Shown here piece by piece: positions 23,409 to 34,619 of a stretch of 64,000 nt of DNA. The position numbers and the translations under genes are program-made. The notes under the pieces are model-generated. The model ran no database searches. It worked only from the letters and a program-made list of their open reading frames with translations, and was not told where the DNA came from. The stretch is from Carnegiea gigantea (lineage: Eukaryota; Streptophyta; Magnoliopsida; Caryophyllales; Cactaceae), in the NCBI GenBank assembly GCA_029747015.1, contig JAKOGI010001267.1, positions 1 through 64,000 of the forward strand, in the 5' to 3' direction. Within the stretch, counting starts at the first letter, position 1, and the number at the start of each line of letters is the position of its first letter.

Positions 23409-24949
23409 TTGTGAAATCCACAAACGTACGGTTTATCGCTGTAATAAATACGAATGTCATCTTCAGGAATAAATTATGAATTTAGGTTGACTAAAATTAC
23501 TTATGCTTAATTCAGTGAATTAGTAACCAATAACACCAACCCATGAATGTAGACATGATCACACTCAATTTAGGACACTTAATTTCAATAAAAGAATGGA
23601 TCTTAAACCAACTCAATACCAACAACCTTAAAACTCCAAAATCCTTGCAGCCTCAATCAAGAACGATGACTAGAACTTGGGAGAGAATTGAAGCGGTGAC
23701 ATAAGAACTATGGGACCGAAATAGCAAACTAAGCTTCCTTCTCTCATTAGTAGCGTCATAACATAATCTGAAGCTAGGCAAAACACAACCATGAACCGAA
23801 TAGAGAGTCCAAATTTACTAAAGAACAACCAATAGCTAAAAACAAAATCTAGGCTGGACTGACATTGAGCAATTTAGCAAAATAAAGAGAAGAACATGAA
23901 CTCGAATTTGCAGGTGCTACTTGAATTCTTTTACCCCAAAAATAAAGTCTTACTTAAATTTAACAAATCAAACCAAATCACGCACAATTCTAGAATCTTG
24001 AACCAAATTTGAGAGTCTAAAATCTTCACCTAAAATTTGAAATGAGAATGGAGAATGGAAGTTAAAAACTTCAACCAAAAAAAAAAAACAATCTACTACT
24101 CTTTGCCACCCCCCATCCCAACTGAGTGTCTTCCATTTTTTTGTAGCCTCCAGTTGACCCTCATCGTCCTTCAATGCTTCAATTAATCTTCACCTAATGC
24201 CCTGTATAACCGATCTTGTCATTGCTCGCCTTCAATTCTTACCATTGATAAGGAAATAAAACAGATTAAAGATTATGATAAATCGTTGAATTGATGAAGG
24301 GAATTAAGGAGGAGAGAGAAAGAGTAGATGAACGGGGTGTGAATTATGGCACAAGTGCAAAGAAGCAGTAGAGGTGAGGACCTCTCTGGCTTCAAGGCAG
24401 CAAAGGAAAAAGAAAGGAAGGGGTGAGGGAGCTTGGTCATGTGCTGCGCAGGAGGGGGATTAAGTGAAAGGGGAAAAGCAGGATGGGTCTGAAAAATGGG
24501 GTCGTTTGGGCTTCACTAGACTGGAAAGAAAGAATAGGCCCTAAATAGGGGGGAAAAAATGGGCCGCAGAGAGCAAGACGAGGCATGGAAGTAAGAAGAG
24601 AAGGGTTGGGTGCTTTCGCCTATTTGGGCCACGTCTGTCATTTGGGGAGGCTCGAACTAAGGGAGGCAAGAATAGAGAACTTGAGAAGAAGAAGGGGAAC
24701 AGAAGCCGAGCCATGCACGTGCTAGGCCGCGGGGTTGCAGGAAGCATGTGCACAAGAGAGAGAAAAGAAGGATATGGAGCTTGTTTGATCCTACACCTTA
24801 GTAATTCAAACTTTTTTTTCCTCGAGAGATTTATTCCTTTAATTCTACAAAATAAAATAAAATATCATTAAAAATCTAATTAACTAATTTATTTTGAACA
24901 AATATCACGTAATAATAGGGCATAAAATGACACAATTTGAAGTTGAACA
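23409..24949 (-). repeat. 5' LTR of Athila element
   Basis: It begins TGTGAAATCC and ends GTTGAACA on the plus strand, and aligns with 13661-15217, including the A-run near 24077-24089 and the purine-rich block at 24300-24770. Confidence 0.85.
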
Positions 24950-25500
24950 TCTTGACAATGATATAACTGACAATGATCAATAGAGCATGAATAAGGGACT
25001 TAGTATTATCAAAGAAGTGATCACAATTGACCAGGTGGAATAGTCTAAAGGTGATGGGGCAGGGGCCAGACACAGGAATGGCCTTAAGAAACTGTGGCTT
25101 CCATGGTCTTCTTCACCTGCTCGGTTATCTGCTGCAGCAAAGCATCCATCATAGTGGTCATGAAATTCTTCAGGACCTCCACAATGACGTACGCTTCCTT
25201 CTCGGGCAATCGCTATCCGACTGAGCGGGGGGTGGCCCAGGAGCTCTCAAAGGCGTCCTGTAACTCATGAGCCTCAGGCACTTCAACCATAGGATTCTTA
25301 TCTCTCCAAGAGCAGGCTTGGGTACCATCGCTTACTACCATCATACATTGTTCTTCCCCAAAGACAGCACTAATCTATTTGGTAACAAAGTTTTCTTCAG
25401 GGGTGATGCAGAAAAGAACGGGCTCACATGATGGCGAATGCCCTAGGCTTGCATTCCACTCTTCCTCCTTCAGTCCTGCAAAAAACGGCCACCCTGGATG
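24950..25500 (-). pseudogene. Unidentified minus-strand coding-like fragment
   Basis: Reading leftward from about 25480, a frame of some 150 codons is broken by only a few stops. It holds an acidic segment (LKEEEW), a PEENFVTK stretch followed by a stop and then SAVFGEEQCMMVVSDGTQ, and a likely amphipathic helix with VLKNFMTTMMDALLQQITEQ. It is clearly richer in GC than its surroundings. The position, about 200 bp inside an LTR-like promoter, suggests the N-terminal part of a retroelement gag, but no family is recognised. A degraded host exon is the alternative. Its left edge is the Athila insertion. Confidence 0.4.
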
Positions 25501-26392
25501 TTGGATCTGAGGAACCGGTCAAGTCAGCAAAAACCTTAGGAGAAAAAATGATTAGGTTTTAGAGAAATAAGTTCAAATCTTTCCTGGGAAAGGTGTGATC
25601 TTTCTTGGGAAGGGAAATCTCTTATTCCTGAAGTGTAAGAGTGTGAATTTCTTGTGCAGATTGCTTAACTTTTTGGATCTAATAGGATGGTATTTATAGT
25701 GGTTGTCGCTAAGGGTAAATTGATAATTTTATATGCCTTTGCCCCTTAGTGGGCCAATAGAGGGTTGTCTCCCATCTAGCCCATTAAGGGCTGGAGCCCC
25801 TTCTTCTGGGCCAATTCATCATCAGATGCCATAATTAGGGATTATCGGGTTTTTTCCTAATCACATGGATTCACATTTAAATGGATTAGCCACTTATTAA
25901 TTAAAGGAGTTCAATTTGCTAATGGATGTATTGAGTGTTTGCATAATCACTCACTTAGATAGGTAATCTGTGGGTTATCTTATCTGGATGAGCCAAATGA
26001 TTGATTAGGTTATGATAATAATATTAAATAGTTATCTATCATTGATATTAAGATGAATTGGGTAAAGCTATTCTAGTGGGTGATGTGAGGAATCAATAGT
26101 TCATGATTCCAGCAAAATAGACGAACCTCACAATGAAAAACGTTATTAGTAATGCCTATGATGGTTAAATAGTATCCATGAGAACTATCAATTAGTACTT
26201 GCGTTATACAAAAGCACTTTGTTTAACCAGGCACACTAATAAAAACACAAGATTTATACAAAAGACTTATTTACGTGGTGAAAGGAAAAGGAGGGAGAGA
26301 AATGAGGTTTACAGCATTAGATGCTTACACGGTAGCAAGTTAAGAAAATAAAAGGCTTAGCTAGAGTGTTTTAGTTCAAGGCACCTCTTTAA
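25501..26392 (-). other. LTR-like region upstream of the unidentified fragment
   Basis: No gene is seen. A minus-strand TATA box (25691) followed by a pyrimidine-rich leader that runs into the coding-like fragment suggests an LTR, but no partner copy exists in the window. 25740-25820 contains three GGCCAAT/GCCCATTA-like words. Confidence 0.35.
25691..25698 (-). promoter_or_regulatory. TATA box of an LTR-like promoter
   Basis: The minus strand reads CTATAAATACC, a consensus plant TATA box. The transcript would run leftward through a CT-rich leader into the coding-like fragment at 24950-25500. Confidence 0.45.
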
Positions 26393-26877
26393 TCATATAT
26401 ATATATTAAAAGTTGGATTGAACTCATGTATGAGCGACACATAAGCTTGCCATGTAGGATGCCACATAGTAGAGAATAATCATGCAAGATACTTTAATGA
26501 AACATAGGATGCTATATGAGATTTAACATATAAAAAAAGGCTATGTAAGATGGATATAAATTTAATACAATATTAATTCTATTTAATAAGGTAACTTCTC
26601 AGATACCTTCCTATTATTTAGTATTAAAATTTAATCATAAAATATATGATTTAATGAATCACAAACAATAAAAAATGTGAGTTAGATATTAATTAAGAAT
26701 AAAAAAGTATGCTATTAGTAGGAAAAAAATAAAGAAGACTCGCTTTACATTTCTATCAACAAAATAATATAATACATCAATTTATTGTTTACTTTTTAAT
26801 AAAAAAATCTATTCACTTAATAATATATTAAAAAATTATTTAAAAAACACCCTTACATTGTCAGGGTATAACCCTAG
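26393..26877 (+). mobile_element. Short non-autonomous Helitron-like element
   Basis: It begins TCATATATATATATTAAAAG directly after an A, and ends in CTAG directly before a T, the A^T insertion rule for Helitrons. Near the 3' end an ACCCT...AGGGT hairpin (about 26849-26867) lies about 10 bp before CTAG. At 485 bp and AT-rich, it has no Rep/Hel coding. Helitrons lack target duplications, so the call rests on the termini alone. Confidence 0.5.
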
Positions 26878-26890
26878 TAATTAATTAAGA

Positions 26891-26915
26891 CTAGTATAGA
26901 CCCATGCATGCACGG
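26891..26915 (-). mobile_element. 3' terminus of a Helitron-like element (minus strand)
   Basis: On the minus strand the sequence is CCGTGC-AT-GCATGG (a stem with one G:T pair), then GTCTATACTAG, then T: a hairpin about 10 bp before a CTAG end. The element would extend to the right from here. Its 5' end was not found. Confidence 0.45.
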
Positions 26916-27299
26916 AATATCTTTAAATGAATTTTTAATTTAAAAACTATAGAGTATTCAATTTATAAAATCATTTATTGCGTGAATATTTTCTAAACAT
27001 TCAAATAAACCATTATCTGATTTACTTGATCATATCTATCTATCTATCTAACTATACTTAAAATTAAGTGATCACATAATATTTAGACACTTGGCAATCA
27101 TTCATTAGATCTAAGTATTTTTTCTTTTTTCTTTTTTAAAATATTGATTAATGCAATAATTAAGACTTATTAGCAAAAGTAATTGGATCAAATTAATGCA
27201 GGCATTCAACTTATGGGTTTAATTTTGTGTTTGGGAGTTACAGGTCCAATTTTGTGTTTTGAGTTTTCTTATTTTAAAAAAATAAGAATTGGTATCTTC

Positions 27300-27660
27300 T
27301 TAGAACATGTGCACATTCTATATTCATAATCTTGATATTATAAATATAGAAAATGGTAAAATCATGGGTCAAGAATATTACGATTATTATTTTAAAAATT
27401 TATGATTTTAATTAATTATTTTATCATAGTTTCATTAATGTATATTTACAAATATTTAGTTCGCCCAAAAAAATGGTTTAAATTTTAGTCTAAATGTTAG
27501 TTTTCGAGAATGGGTAAAATAACTATTAGCTCTTTGATTCTTTTTAACGTTTTGAAGATATTGATTGATGACACTTTAACTTTTTTAATCAAACTTTTGT
27601 AACTATCAATATTTGTAATTGTGGCTTCTTCTTTTAACCTATTTTGCATGGATTAGTTTC
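27300..27660 (+). repeat. Direct duplication, copy 1
   Basis: It contains GGTAAAATCATGGGTCAAGAATAT, then TATATTTACAAA, CTCTTTGATTCT and GGCTTCTTCTTTTAAC in the same order as copy 2, about 710 bp apart. The copies have drifted by roughly a fifth to a quarter of positions. Confidence 0.7.
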
Positions 27661-28014
27661 AGTATTTCAACTTTTCTCCCTGCATAAAAAGAAAGCCTTA
27701 CGAAAATATGCTTTAAGAGTAATAGGCCAAGTTGGTGCTAACATCCAAAAATTACTTTTCATAATTTGTGGAGGAAGGTTGTTTTCATAAAATATTTTTA
27801 TTTTATATTTTATACTTATATTATTTTTTCAAAGGAATTTATTACTCTTATTAAGTTTTGAGTGTTGGATAATTTATCGATTTAGTACTATTATCATAAG
27901 GATACATAAAAAATGACTAGATGGTTGTTGAGGTATCGGAAAAGTTATTAAGACGATAAGTTTAGTTTCTCTCCCCCCTTTCTTTGTAGGACTGAGATTT
28001 TTTTAGAACCTCAC

Positions 28015-28365
28015 ACAAATCTTGCATTGATAATCTTAATATCATAAAAATAAAAATGATAAAATCATGGGTCAAGAATATATAAATACCATTTTTTAGA
28101 AATAGGAGTGAAAATAACTATTTTATTATAGTTCATAATATATATTTACAAACATTTTAGATCGCCAAAGAAAAGGTTTTAGCTTTAGTCATAATCCTAA
28201 TATTAATTAAGAATGTGCATAATGACTACGAACTCTTTGATTCTCCTTACCATTTTGATGATATTAATTGATGATTTTAAATTTTTTAAATCAAACTTTT
28301 GTATCTAATGGATATTTGTAATTGAGGCTTCTTCTTTTAACTTATTATGCATGCATGGATCCATT
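28015..28365 (+). repeat. Direct duplication, copy 2
   Basis: Second copy of the block at 27300-27660, with the same ordered words and small indels. It has no coding content. Confidence 0.7.
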
Positions 28366-28815
28366 TTTTTAATGAAACTTTGTAACTAAGAGATATTTTA
28401 ATTTTTTAATCAATGATACTCTGATTAATAGCAATAACAAAGGAGATGTCATTTAGTAAATATGTAGTAATTCAAGAATAATTAGAATGAATGCAAGTAG
28501 TATTTCAAGACTTAGTATAAATCGATGGGATTGGTACATTCACAATTAAATGAAACATGGATTCATTAAATATTTTAAATAATCAGTTACAATTAAGTAC
28601 AATTAAAATTGCCTTTTTCGTAAATTAAATTGAACAACACAATGGGTTTAACTGTGTATACGTCAGTTATTAACTAAAAAAAAGGGACTTCTAGACTATA
28701 TTTATCAAAATATATATTAATTTATTTTGGAAGACATGAGCAAGAGTTTTGCCCAACATTATATTTATTATAAATATGTTGATTTATCACATGGAGATTT
28801 GTTCAATAAGAAAAT

Positions 28816-28842
28816 CCATGCGAAGCATGGGCCTAACACTAG
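28816..28842 (+). mobile_element. 3' terminus of a Helitron-like element (plus strand)
   Basis: A perfect hairpin CCATGC-GAA-GCATGG (28816-28830) is followed by GCCTAACACTAG and then T. This is the canonical Helitron 3' end: a stem-loop about 8-12 bp before CTAG with a T flank. The 5' end may be at 26393 or may be lost. Confidence 0.55.
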
Positions 28843-29935
28843 TATATATTAAGACTCATAGAATTTCATTGAACACAGATACTAAGCTAAAAAATACATT
28901 AAGGCAAGAGTCAAAGGTTAGAGTTCAATGGAAAACAATTGACTATTGATTGCTTCTACCTATCAAACTTTAATGCCTTTATAAATTATGTTTTAAAGTT
29001 TTAATCATTGTTTTTGTCATCCAAAGGACCCATTCGCAGTTATCATAATCATATCTTCATAGGTTCATATGCTCATATGTTTGTTGATTAGAGGATTCTT
29101 GGACAACATGGTCTGCTAGCAGAGTATTTCATCTTCACCATTCAATGTCGGCTACTTAGTGGTTCAGTAGAACTTAGGGGCCAGGTGGAGATCTTCAAAC
29201 TCATAACTTCATATGATTCACTTAATTACTGTTTGGGTCCCAAGCTTGGCTAAGAAAAATGTCTTACTAGAACCAATTGTTAAATTTGGTTTACTGCTTG
29301 CAATTTATAAAATTGATTTAAAGAATTTGGGCGCCCACTAACTCACCAAACCTTAATTTTACTGTGTAAAGGCAACATAATGGGCTATTGCCTCATTGTT
29401 TTATCATTTTTGTTTCAATTTAGGGGTTTAAGTTGGAAGACACAGAGAAAGTCTAAATCGGTTAGAAAAAGTGATGCATGACTGAGCATCTTGACTCCTG
29501 CTGGTGGGTCTCTCCTTGGTTGCTTGGCTCTTCTCTTGAACTGGTTCTCAGTACTTTAACAGATTTATTCGCATCATATCAAAATCTTAGAAATTTGCTT
29601 TATTGTTGTTTATAAAGGTCTTTATGACAATTAAAAAAAAGAGAAAATCTTCTAAATTCATTGTCATATGTTTTTCATGCACCTTGTGGATTACAAATTT
29701 GACTTCTCGTCTGTAAGTTGCTTTTTCTTCTTAGGGGAGTTACACGTTTGATAACTATCACATAGCTTCGTGCTAAAGAGGGAAAATCACACCATTTTTC
29801 CTAATTTGACGTGAAAGTTTTCTTTTTCCAAGTGAACATGCCTTGTTTTCCAAATGAAAACAGTAGTAGCACCCCTTAGTTTGCAAGTCTTTTACTGTTA
29901 ATGAATATTTATCTAGACACTTTGCATTTAATCAT
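28843..29935. other. No feature recognised
   Basis: AT-rich sequence without a conserved frame. It may belong to the retroelement whose RNase H remnant follows. Confidence 0.3.
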
Positions 29936-30228
29936 GTGATTACGGATCGGGGGGTTATAATAATGTTGGCTTCATATCCAAGCCAAATAGTAGATGTTGC
30001 CCTAACAATGAAATTGGTCTCATTATTAATGATTTTTTTTTATTTTGTTAGTGAATTTGAATTTTATGCTTTTCGTCATGTTAAAAGTAAAGGGAATATA
30101 GGGTGGGTTACACCCTTGCTCACATGCAAACTTATGATTCATTGAACAAGGTTTGGTTAGGTGATGCTCTAGACTCCATTGTGGATCTGGCGGTAAAAGA
30201 TGTTTGTAATGGTTTGACCCACAAGTAA
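29936..30228 (+). pseudogene. RNase H-like domain remnant (LINE-type, RVT_3)
   Basis: Two plus-strand frames joined by a shift near 30100 encode an RNase H-like domain. The first has DRGVIIMLASYPSQIVDVAL, the start of the fold, and later FYAFRHVKSKGN. The second has VGYTLAHMQTYDSLNKVWLG, then AVKDVCNGLTHK and a TAA. The HVK...GN...AH pattern is the usual end of the RNase H domain in plant L1-type LINEs and in related host-annotated copies. The middle of the domain appears deleted. No RT is found upstream. Confidence 0.55.
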
Positions 30229-31557
30229 TATCATTTCCTCTTTTTTCTCTCAAAAAAAAATCTCAACATAATTAAGGCTTGACTTAATTAGATGGACTCT
30301 TTATGAAAGGGTAGCAAATAAACAAGCTATGCCTTTATCGTTTACAATATGTAATTTAGGCTTAATCACAATCATTTTGCCATTGTTTTCAAATGTTCAT
30401 ATTTTCTGAGGTTAAGGAAATCATTAGTAACATAATTATTACTTTGAAATGTGCTAAGAATCCAAAAATTCTTCACAATTTCACTAAATTCATTCATACT
30501 CAAAACATACCTCTAAGTTCCTACCTAATCCATAGATTATTATAAATTCATATATGATCAAAAATTTTCACGACTTTCACCGTTATTTCCCACCTTTTTC
30601 TTTCTTGACTCATGAAAACACGATCCCAAATCATAACCTTAATAATTGTTTTCCCTTTTCAAGTGAAATTACAATAATTTAGAGGTACTTAATTGATAAT
30701 TTAAATCTTCCTAAAATATCAGCAAGACTTAGCTTTTATGCTCTCTGACCTCTAAGATCCAACAGGGAAAAACTCATAATTTAAGCATAAATAACTTTCA
30801 AACTTTCTTATTCATATCCAACATTTCTTCACAATACATCATGTATTCATTAGTTACATTTTTCACGTCAAACTCTCAACACACAATTAAATTAAAGAAA
30901 TTTTGTCTTTCCTCATTCTTATCAAATCAATAAATTACACACATAAACATCACACCATCCACCATTTTTGTTCACAATATAATGATTCTTCAAGATTAGA
31001 CCAACCAAATTTTTATTGAACAACAAATTTGCCAAAATTTTCAATTCTCAATTTCATGCATTCTATGCTTAAACCACCCTAACGTTATCATTTTTACGCA
31101 ATATGTATAACTAACAACAATCAAGCATCAATCCATTCTAAGAATACCTATTTTTTCCAATTACATTCTATGTTTGCCACATTAAAAAGGAAAAGAATAA
31201 CAATGAATTGGTTGTTTTACCTTGACAAAAAGAATAACAGATGAGTAATAAAGCTATGGGAGGGTGGAGAGGTGGTGGCCAGAATGTGGCTAGTAGCATT
31301 GGAGGCTAGCTGGCCGGCTGGTGGTGGTGGTAGTAGCATGTAGTAGAATAGCAGTAGTAGTCACAGGCCAGCAGTAGAAAGGTAAGAGAAGAAGAATGAA
31401 AGAAGGAGAAGAAGAATTGGGAACTTATTCTTTCTCTTTTCTCTTTATTTATTTACTTGTCTCTAAAGGTCATAATATCAAAAGACGTTTTTGGCAGAAA
31501 ATCTAGATTTTTAAATGAATTTAATTTTTTTGTAGAGAGAAAATTTACACATATAAT
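30229..31557 (-). other. Unassigned, LTR-like on minus strand
   Basis: On the minus strand a CTTCTT-rich and CCACCA-rich block (31260-31440) followed by AT-rich sequence resembles the transcribed leader of Gypsy LTRs such as that at 3055-3240. No termini, target duplication or partner copy was found, so this is only a suggestion. Confidence 0.25.
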
Positions 31558-31853
31558 TGTCAACACAAATTTCGAGCCCAAAACAAATTAGACAAGAAAT
31601 TCAAAAATAAATTAAATTTTGTATTAATGTTGTATATGTAGGTACAGTCTCTGAATTGAATACAACTGAAGTGATGCTCTAATTTGATCTCCTAGTGACT
31701 TGAATGATTTGAGGGCATGATCACTTGATTTTGATTGATGCAGAATCAGCTGAAGAGTTCTGAAATGATTTTTGATCTTGATATGCAAATGGCTTACTGT
31801 TGTTTTTGAAACTTGCAAATATTGATCCTTCTCGCTTGATAGCTGAATGCTAC
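31558..31853 (-). repeat. Element C 3' LTR, left part
   Basis: It starts TGTCAACACAAATTTCG and matches 50259-50560 (for example CAACTGAAGT, CTTGATCTTGATATGCAAAT, GATCCTTCTCGCTTGATAGCTG). The match continues on the other side of element D at 43908. It is therefore the part of an LTR cut off by the insertion of element D. Confidence 0.75.
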
Positions 31854-34209
31854 TGTAATGCCCCCGTATTTTATTTTCTGTTAAACTGTTCGTAACATCT
31901 TTTTACGTTATAAAAATCATATTTTATTAACGATCTGATTTAAATTATTTTCTATGTGCCTATGTGAGCTTAATTTCATTAAAAAGAATGTTATTATCGC
32001 TGTTATTCTTACTATTATTAACATTATTATTAGTTTCGAAAATTCATTCAATGATTTTTAATAAGCATTGTTAATGGTTATTAACGAGTACTAATTTAAG
32101 TAGGAACCCGAATACGATTAGGTTGTCAACCTTAGATGAAGTTCGATGTTTATTAAATCGATCTTTGTCATATTTGGGAATGAATAATCGATGAAAGATC
32201 ATATTAGTCGATTTGGGTTTAGAGTTTAAGATACGAATTAGGCTATCAATACCAACGATTGATCAGCTTGGAACAAAAATAAAAAGAAAGAGAGAGGGAG
32301 GGGCATTTTGGTAAATGTACACGTGGTCCTCTTTTTCTCTTTCCCTACTGCGAGCTTCCCTTTCTTGACATCTCACCCTTTCTCTCAGTCTTCATCTTCT
32401 TCCTCCTCTCCTCCTCCACCATACACGCACCTCCAAGCTCCATTGTTTCAGAGAATTTTCGCCACCCATAGCTGCAAAACTCTCCCATTCGACCACCCCT
32501 ACAAGCTGGCAAACATTTGGTGCGAATCTAGGCTAGAATCTGAACACATGCACCACGTTTATGGAGGATCTTGGGCTAAGAATTGGAGCACAAACACATG
32601 CCCAGGTATGGCCATGCAATTCAGCTCTTAGTTGCTTCAATCTTCTATAAATTGGAGTAAAAATTTGTAACTTCAAACACCCAATTCAATCTCAAGTCAG
32701 TAAGTCAAATTTGGGTCTGTTTTAGGGTTTGAATTTTGTGAGTTTAGGTGTGAATTGGGCGCTCCTCGTACGACCAGAGGGCAAGGTCGGGAGTTTTGAG
32801 TTGTTCGAGTACCCAAAGTCGAGCCAGCAAGCCCTTCGAATGAACACCTAACTTGGAATCAAGGTGAGGATTCCTTTCCTCCTAATTATTACTATTTTCA
32901 ATTATTTTAATTAAATTTAGTTAGTGCATGTTGATTCTAAGCTTGGAAATCAGTTTGGGTGAATTAGAATCGATATTGAGAAATTATAAGCATGATACTG
33001 ATTTTGGGTTAGATTGCCGGTTGATTCAATGCATGGTTGAATGAATCAGTTAGTTGAAGATTTCAGAATAAACAAAATGTGCTACAGGACTATTATAGTA
33101 GCAGTTTATCACACTTGAATCCTATTTTGAACACTGAAGAGGCTAGCTGAATAATTGAAATAATGGTGGAGTAGACTGAATTGGGTCTAAGGATTATAGT
33201 TAAATCAGTTTGGGCATGATTAATAGTCTATTCGTAGTAATTACAATGGAATATTATGCCTTTGGATATTGGTTTGCAAATTAGAAAGCAAAATATCGCT
33301 TTAAAGTATCTATTGCATCGGTTAGTACACTTAAACTCTATGTCGGTTATTAAGCATGAATGTTATACCTATGTACGATGGCTTGAGGTGAAACTATTGA
33401 GGAATTTGACGTTCTTGTGGCCGGTGTTGTGTGAGGAGGGAGCGTGAGCTGTGAATTGCTGCAATCGAGTGGATTGCGAGGCCATGTGTGACTTGCTGAG
33501 TAGATTCTGCCAAGTTGTGCTATGAAGTGAGTGAATGTGCTATTTGCGAACCCCTTTTCCCCTTAATGTGCTACGTGATATTAAGTGGTTAATTCTTGAA
33601 ATTTAGACATCTTTAAGAGGGATTGTTAAAACGCTTGTTTTCATGATTTCGAATGCTTTTAAGTACATACCAATTGCCTATCAGTTATGAAGATGTTTGT
33701 AGCCCAAAATAATCCTAAAGCATTGAACTACTCAAGGAGTGACTCAACTAAATAGTTGATAACTTTAGGAAGTTTAAAAGCGAACTAGAAGTGAGTTCGA
33801 AAATGTTTTAAGGCATTGGTTTATATGTAACTTCTCCTTGCATGTAAAAGGATTTAAACGATCTAAAAAGGGACGACTTCAGGTATTAATTATGAAATCT
33901 GGCTTGATTCGTATGCTAGCTGCTTATTTGAGTTTCAATTGAGTTTCAAGTTACGAGCTAGTAAACTTTTCATGATTTTAAGAAGCGTTTATGTTGAAAA
34001 ATTATGGAGAAACCTTGTTTGAATTATAAGCAACCCAAGCACCTTAAGTTTGGAATAGTGATAAGTTTGAAAACGTTTTAAGACTTTAGTTATTATGCAT
34101 TCCCCTTTTTGAGCTTTGAAAAAACAAAAGTTTGAAACGAACTGAAAAGTAGCAGCTGAGAATTTTATTATGAGCCTAGTTTGAATTAAATGCTAACTAA
34201 GTATCTTAA

Positions 34210-34608
34210 GGCTCCGTTTGGACCTTGGAAAATTTGATGGAAAGAAAAAATTTTGGAAAAGTTACTTTTGTTTTCTTGTGTTTGGTTTAGAGAAAATCAC
34301 AAAGTAAAAAAAATATGAAGGAAAATTAGGTGGAAAAATTATTAGAAACAAGTGATAAAATTTTCCTCATAAAATTACGAGGAAAGTTTGAGGAAAATTT
34401 TTAACCTTCTCCAACCTCACATTGCTTAGATGACATCAACATGATTCAAGTAGTTTATCAACATTCAAATTTCTCATTTAAATTCTTGTATTTTTTTCCT
34501 CAATCCAACTAAGAGAAAAAAACTCATTTTCTCCCTACCTTTTTCCCTTCACATTTTTTCCCCCTCAACTTTTCTTTCCACCAAATTTTCCCAAAACCAA
34601 ATGAAACC
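34210..34608 (+). mobile_element. Harbinger/Tourist-like MITE in the 5' LTR
   Basis: The 399 bp insert begins GGCTCCGTTTGG and ends CCAAATGAAACC. Its terminal inverted repeats run about 40-45 bp with mismatches (GGAAAATTTGATGGAAAGAAAA against the reverse complement of its right end). TAA flanks both sides (34207-34209 and 34609-34611). The 3' LTR has the uninterrupted site at 41870-41876 (CTTAACTTCC), proving a discrete insertion after element D arrived. The 3 bp TAA duplication and GGC-CTCCGTTTGG-like ends fit PIF/Harbinger MITEs. No transposase is encoded. Confidence 0.85.
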
Positions 34609-34619
34609 TAAGTTCCAAA

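Larger units (their letters stand above)
13661..24949 (-). mobile_element. Athila-type Gypsy retrotransposon, complete but dead
   Basis: The element is 11.3 kb on the minus strand, with LTRs of 1541 bp (23409-24949, 5') and 1557 bp (13661-15217, 3'), tRNA-Asp-like primer site, gag, protease, RT, RNase H, integrase, a long 3' untranslated region and a polypurine tract. The 5 bp flanks are TCTAG (13656-13660) and TCTTG (24950-24954), a possible target duplication with one mismatch. The LTRs look about 85-88% identical by eye, so the insertion is old. The coding regions carry many stops and two lost catalytic aspartates. Assignment to Athila rests on the RT and integrase wording, the primer type and the long 3' region. 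Confidence 0.85.
26916..28815. other. AT-rich interior of Helitron-like region with a direct duplication
   Basis: No gene is seen. It includes a TATC microsatellite (27032-27047) and a diverged direct duplication (27300-27660 and 28015-28365). One or two Helitron-like elements with opposite 3' ends bound it. Confidence 0.4.

Noticed and set aside
30026..30253. 75-codon minus-strand frame
   Set aside because: Antisense to the RNase H-domain remnant, which shows the family motifs on the plus strand.
32308..32631. 107-codon plus-strand frame with a Ser/Pro-rich start
   Set aside because: It lies wholly within the CT-rich leader of the element D 5' LTR. The matching 3' LTR region (39915-40360) is open in different frames with a different C-terminal end, so it is not a conserved protein.
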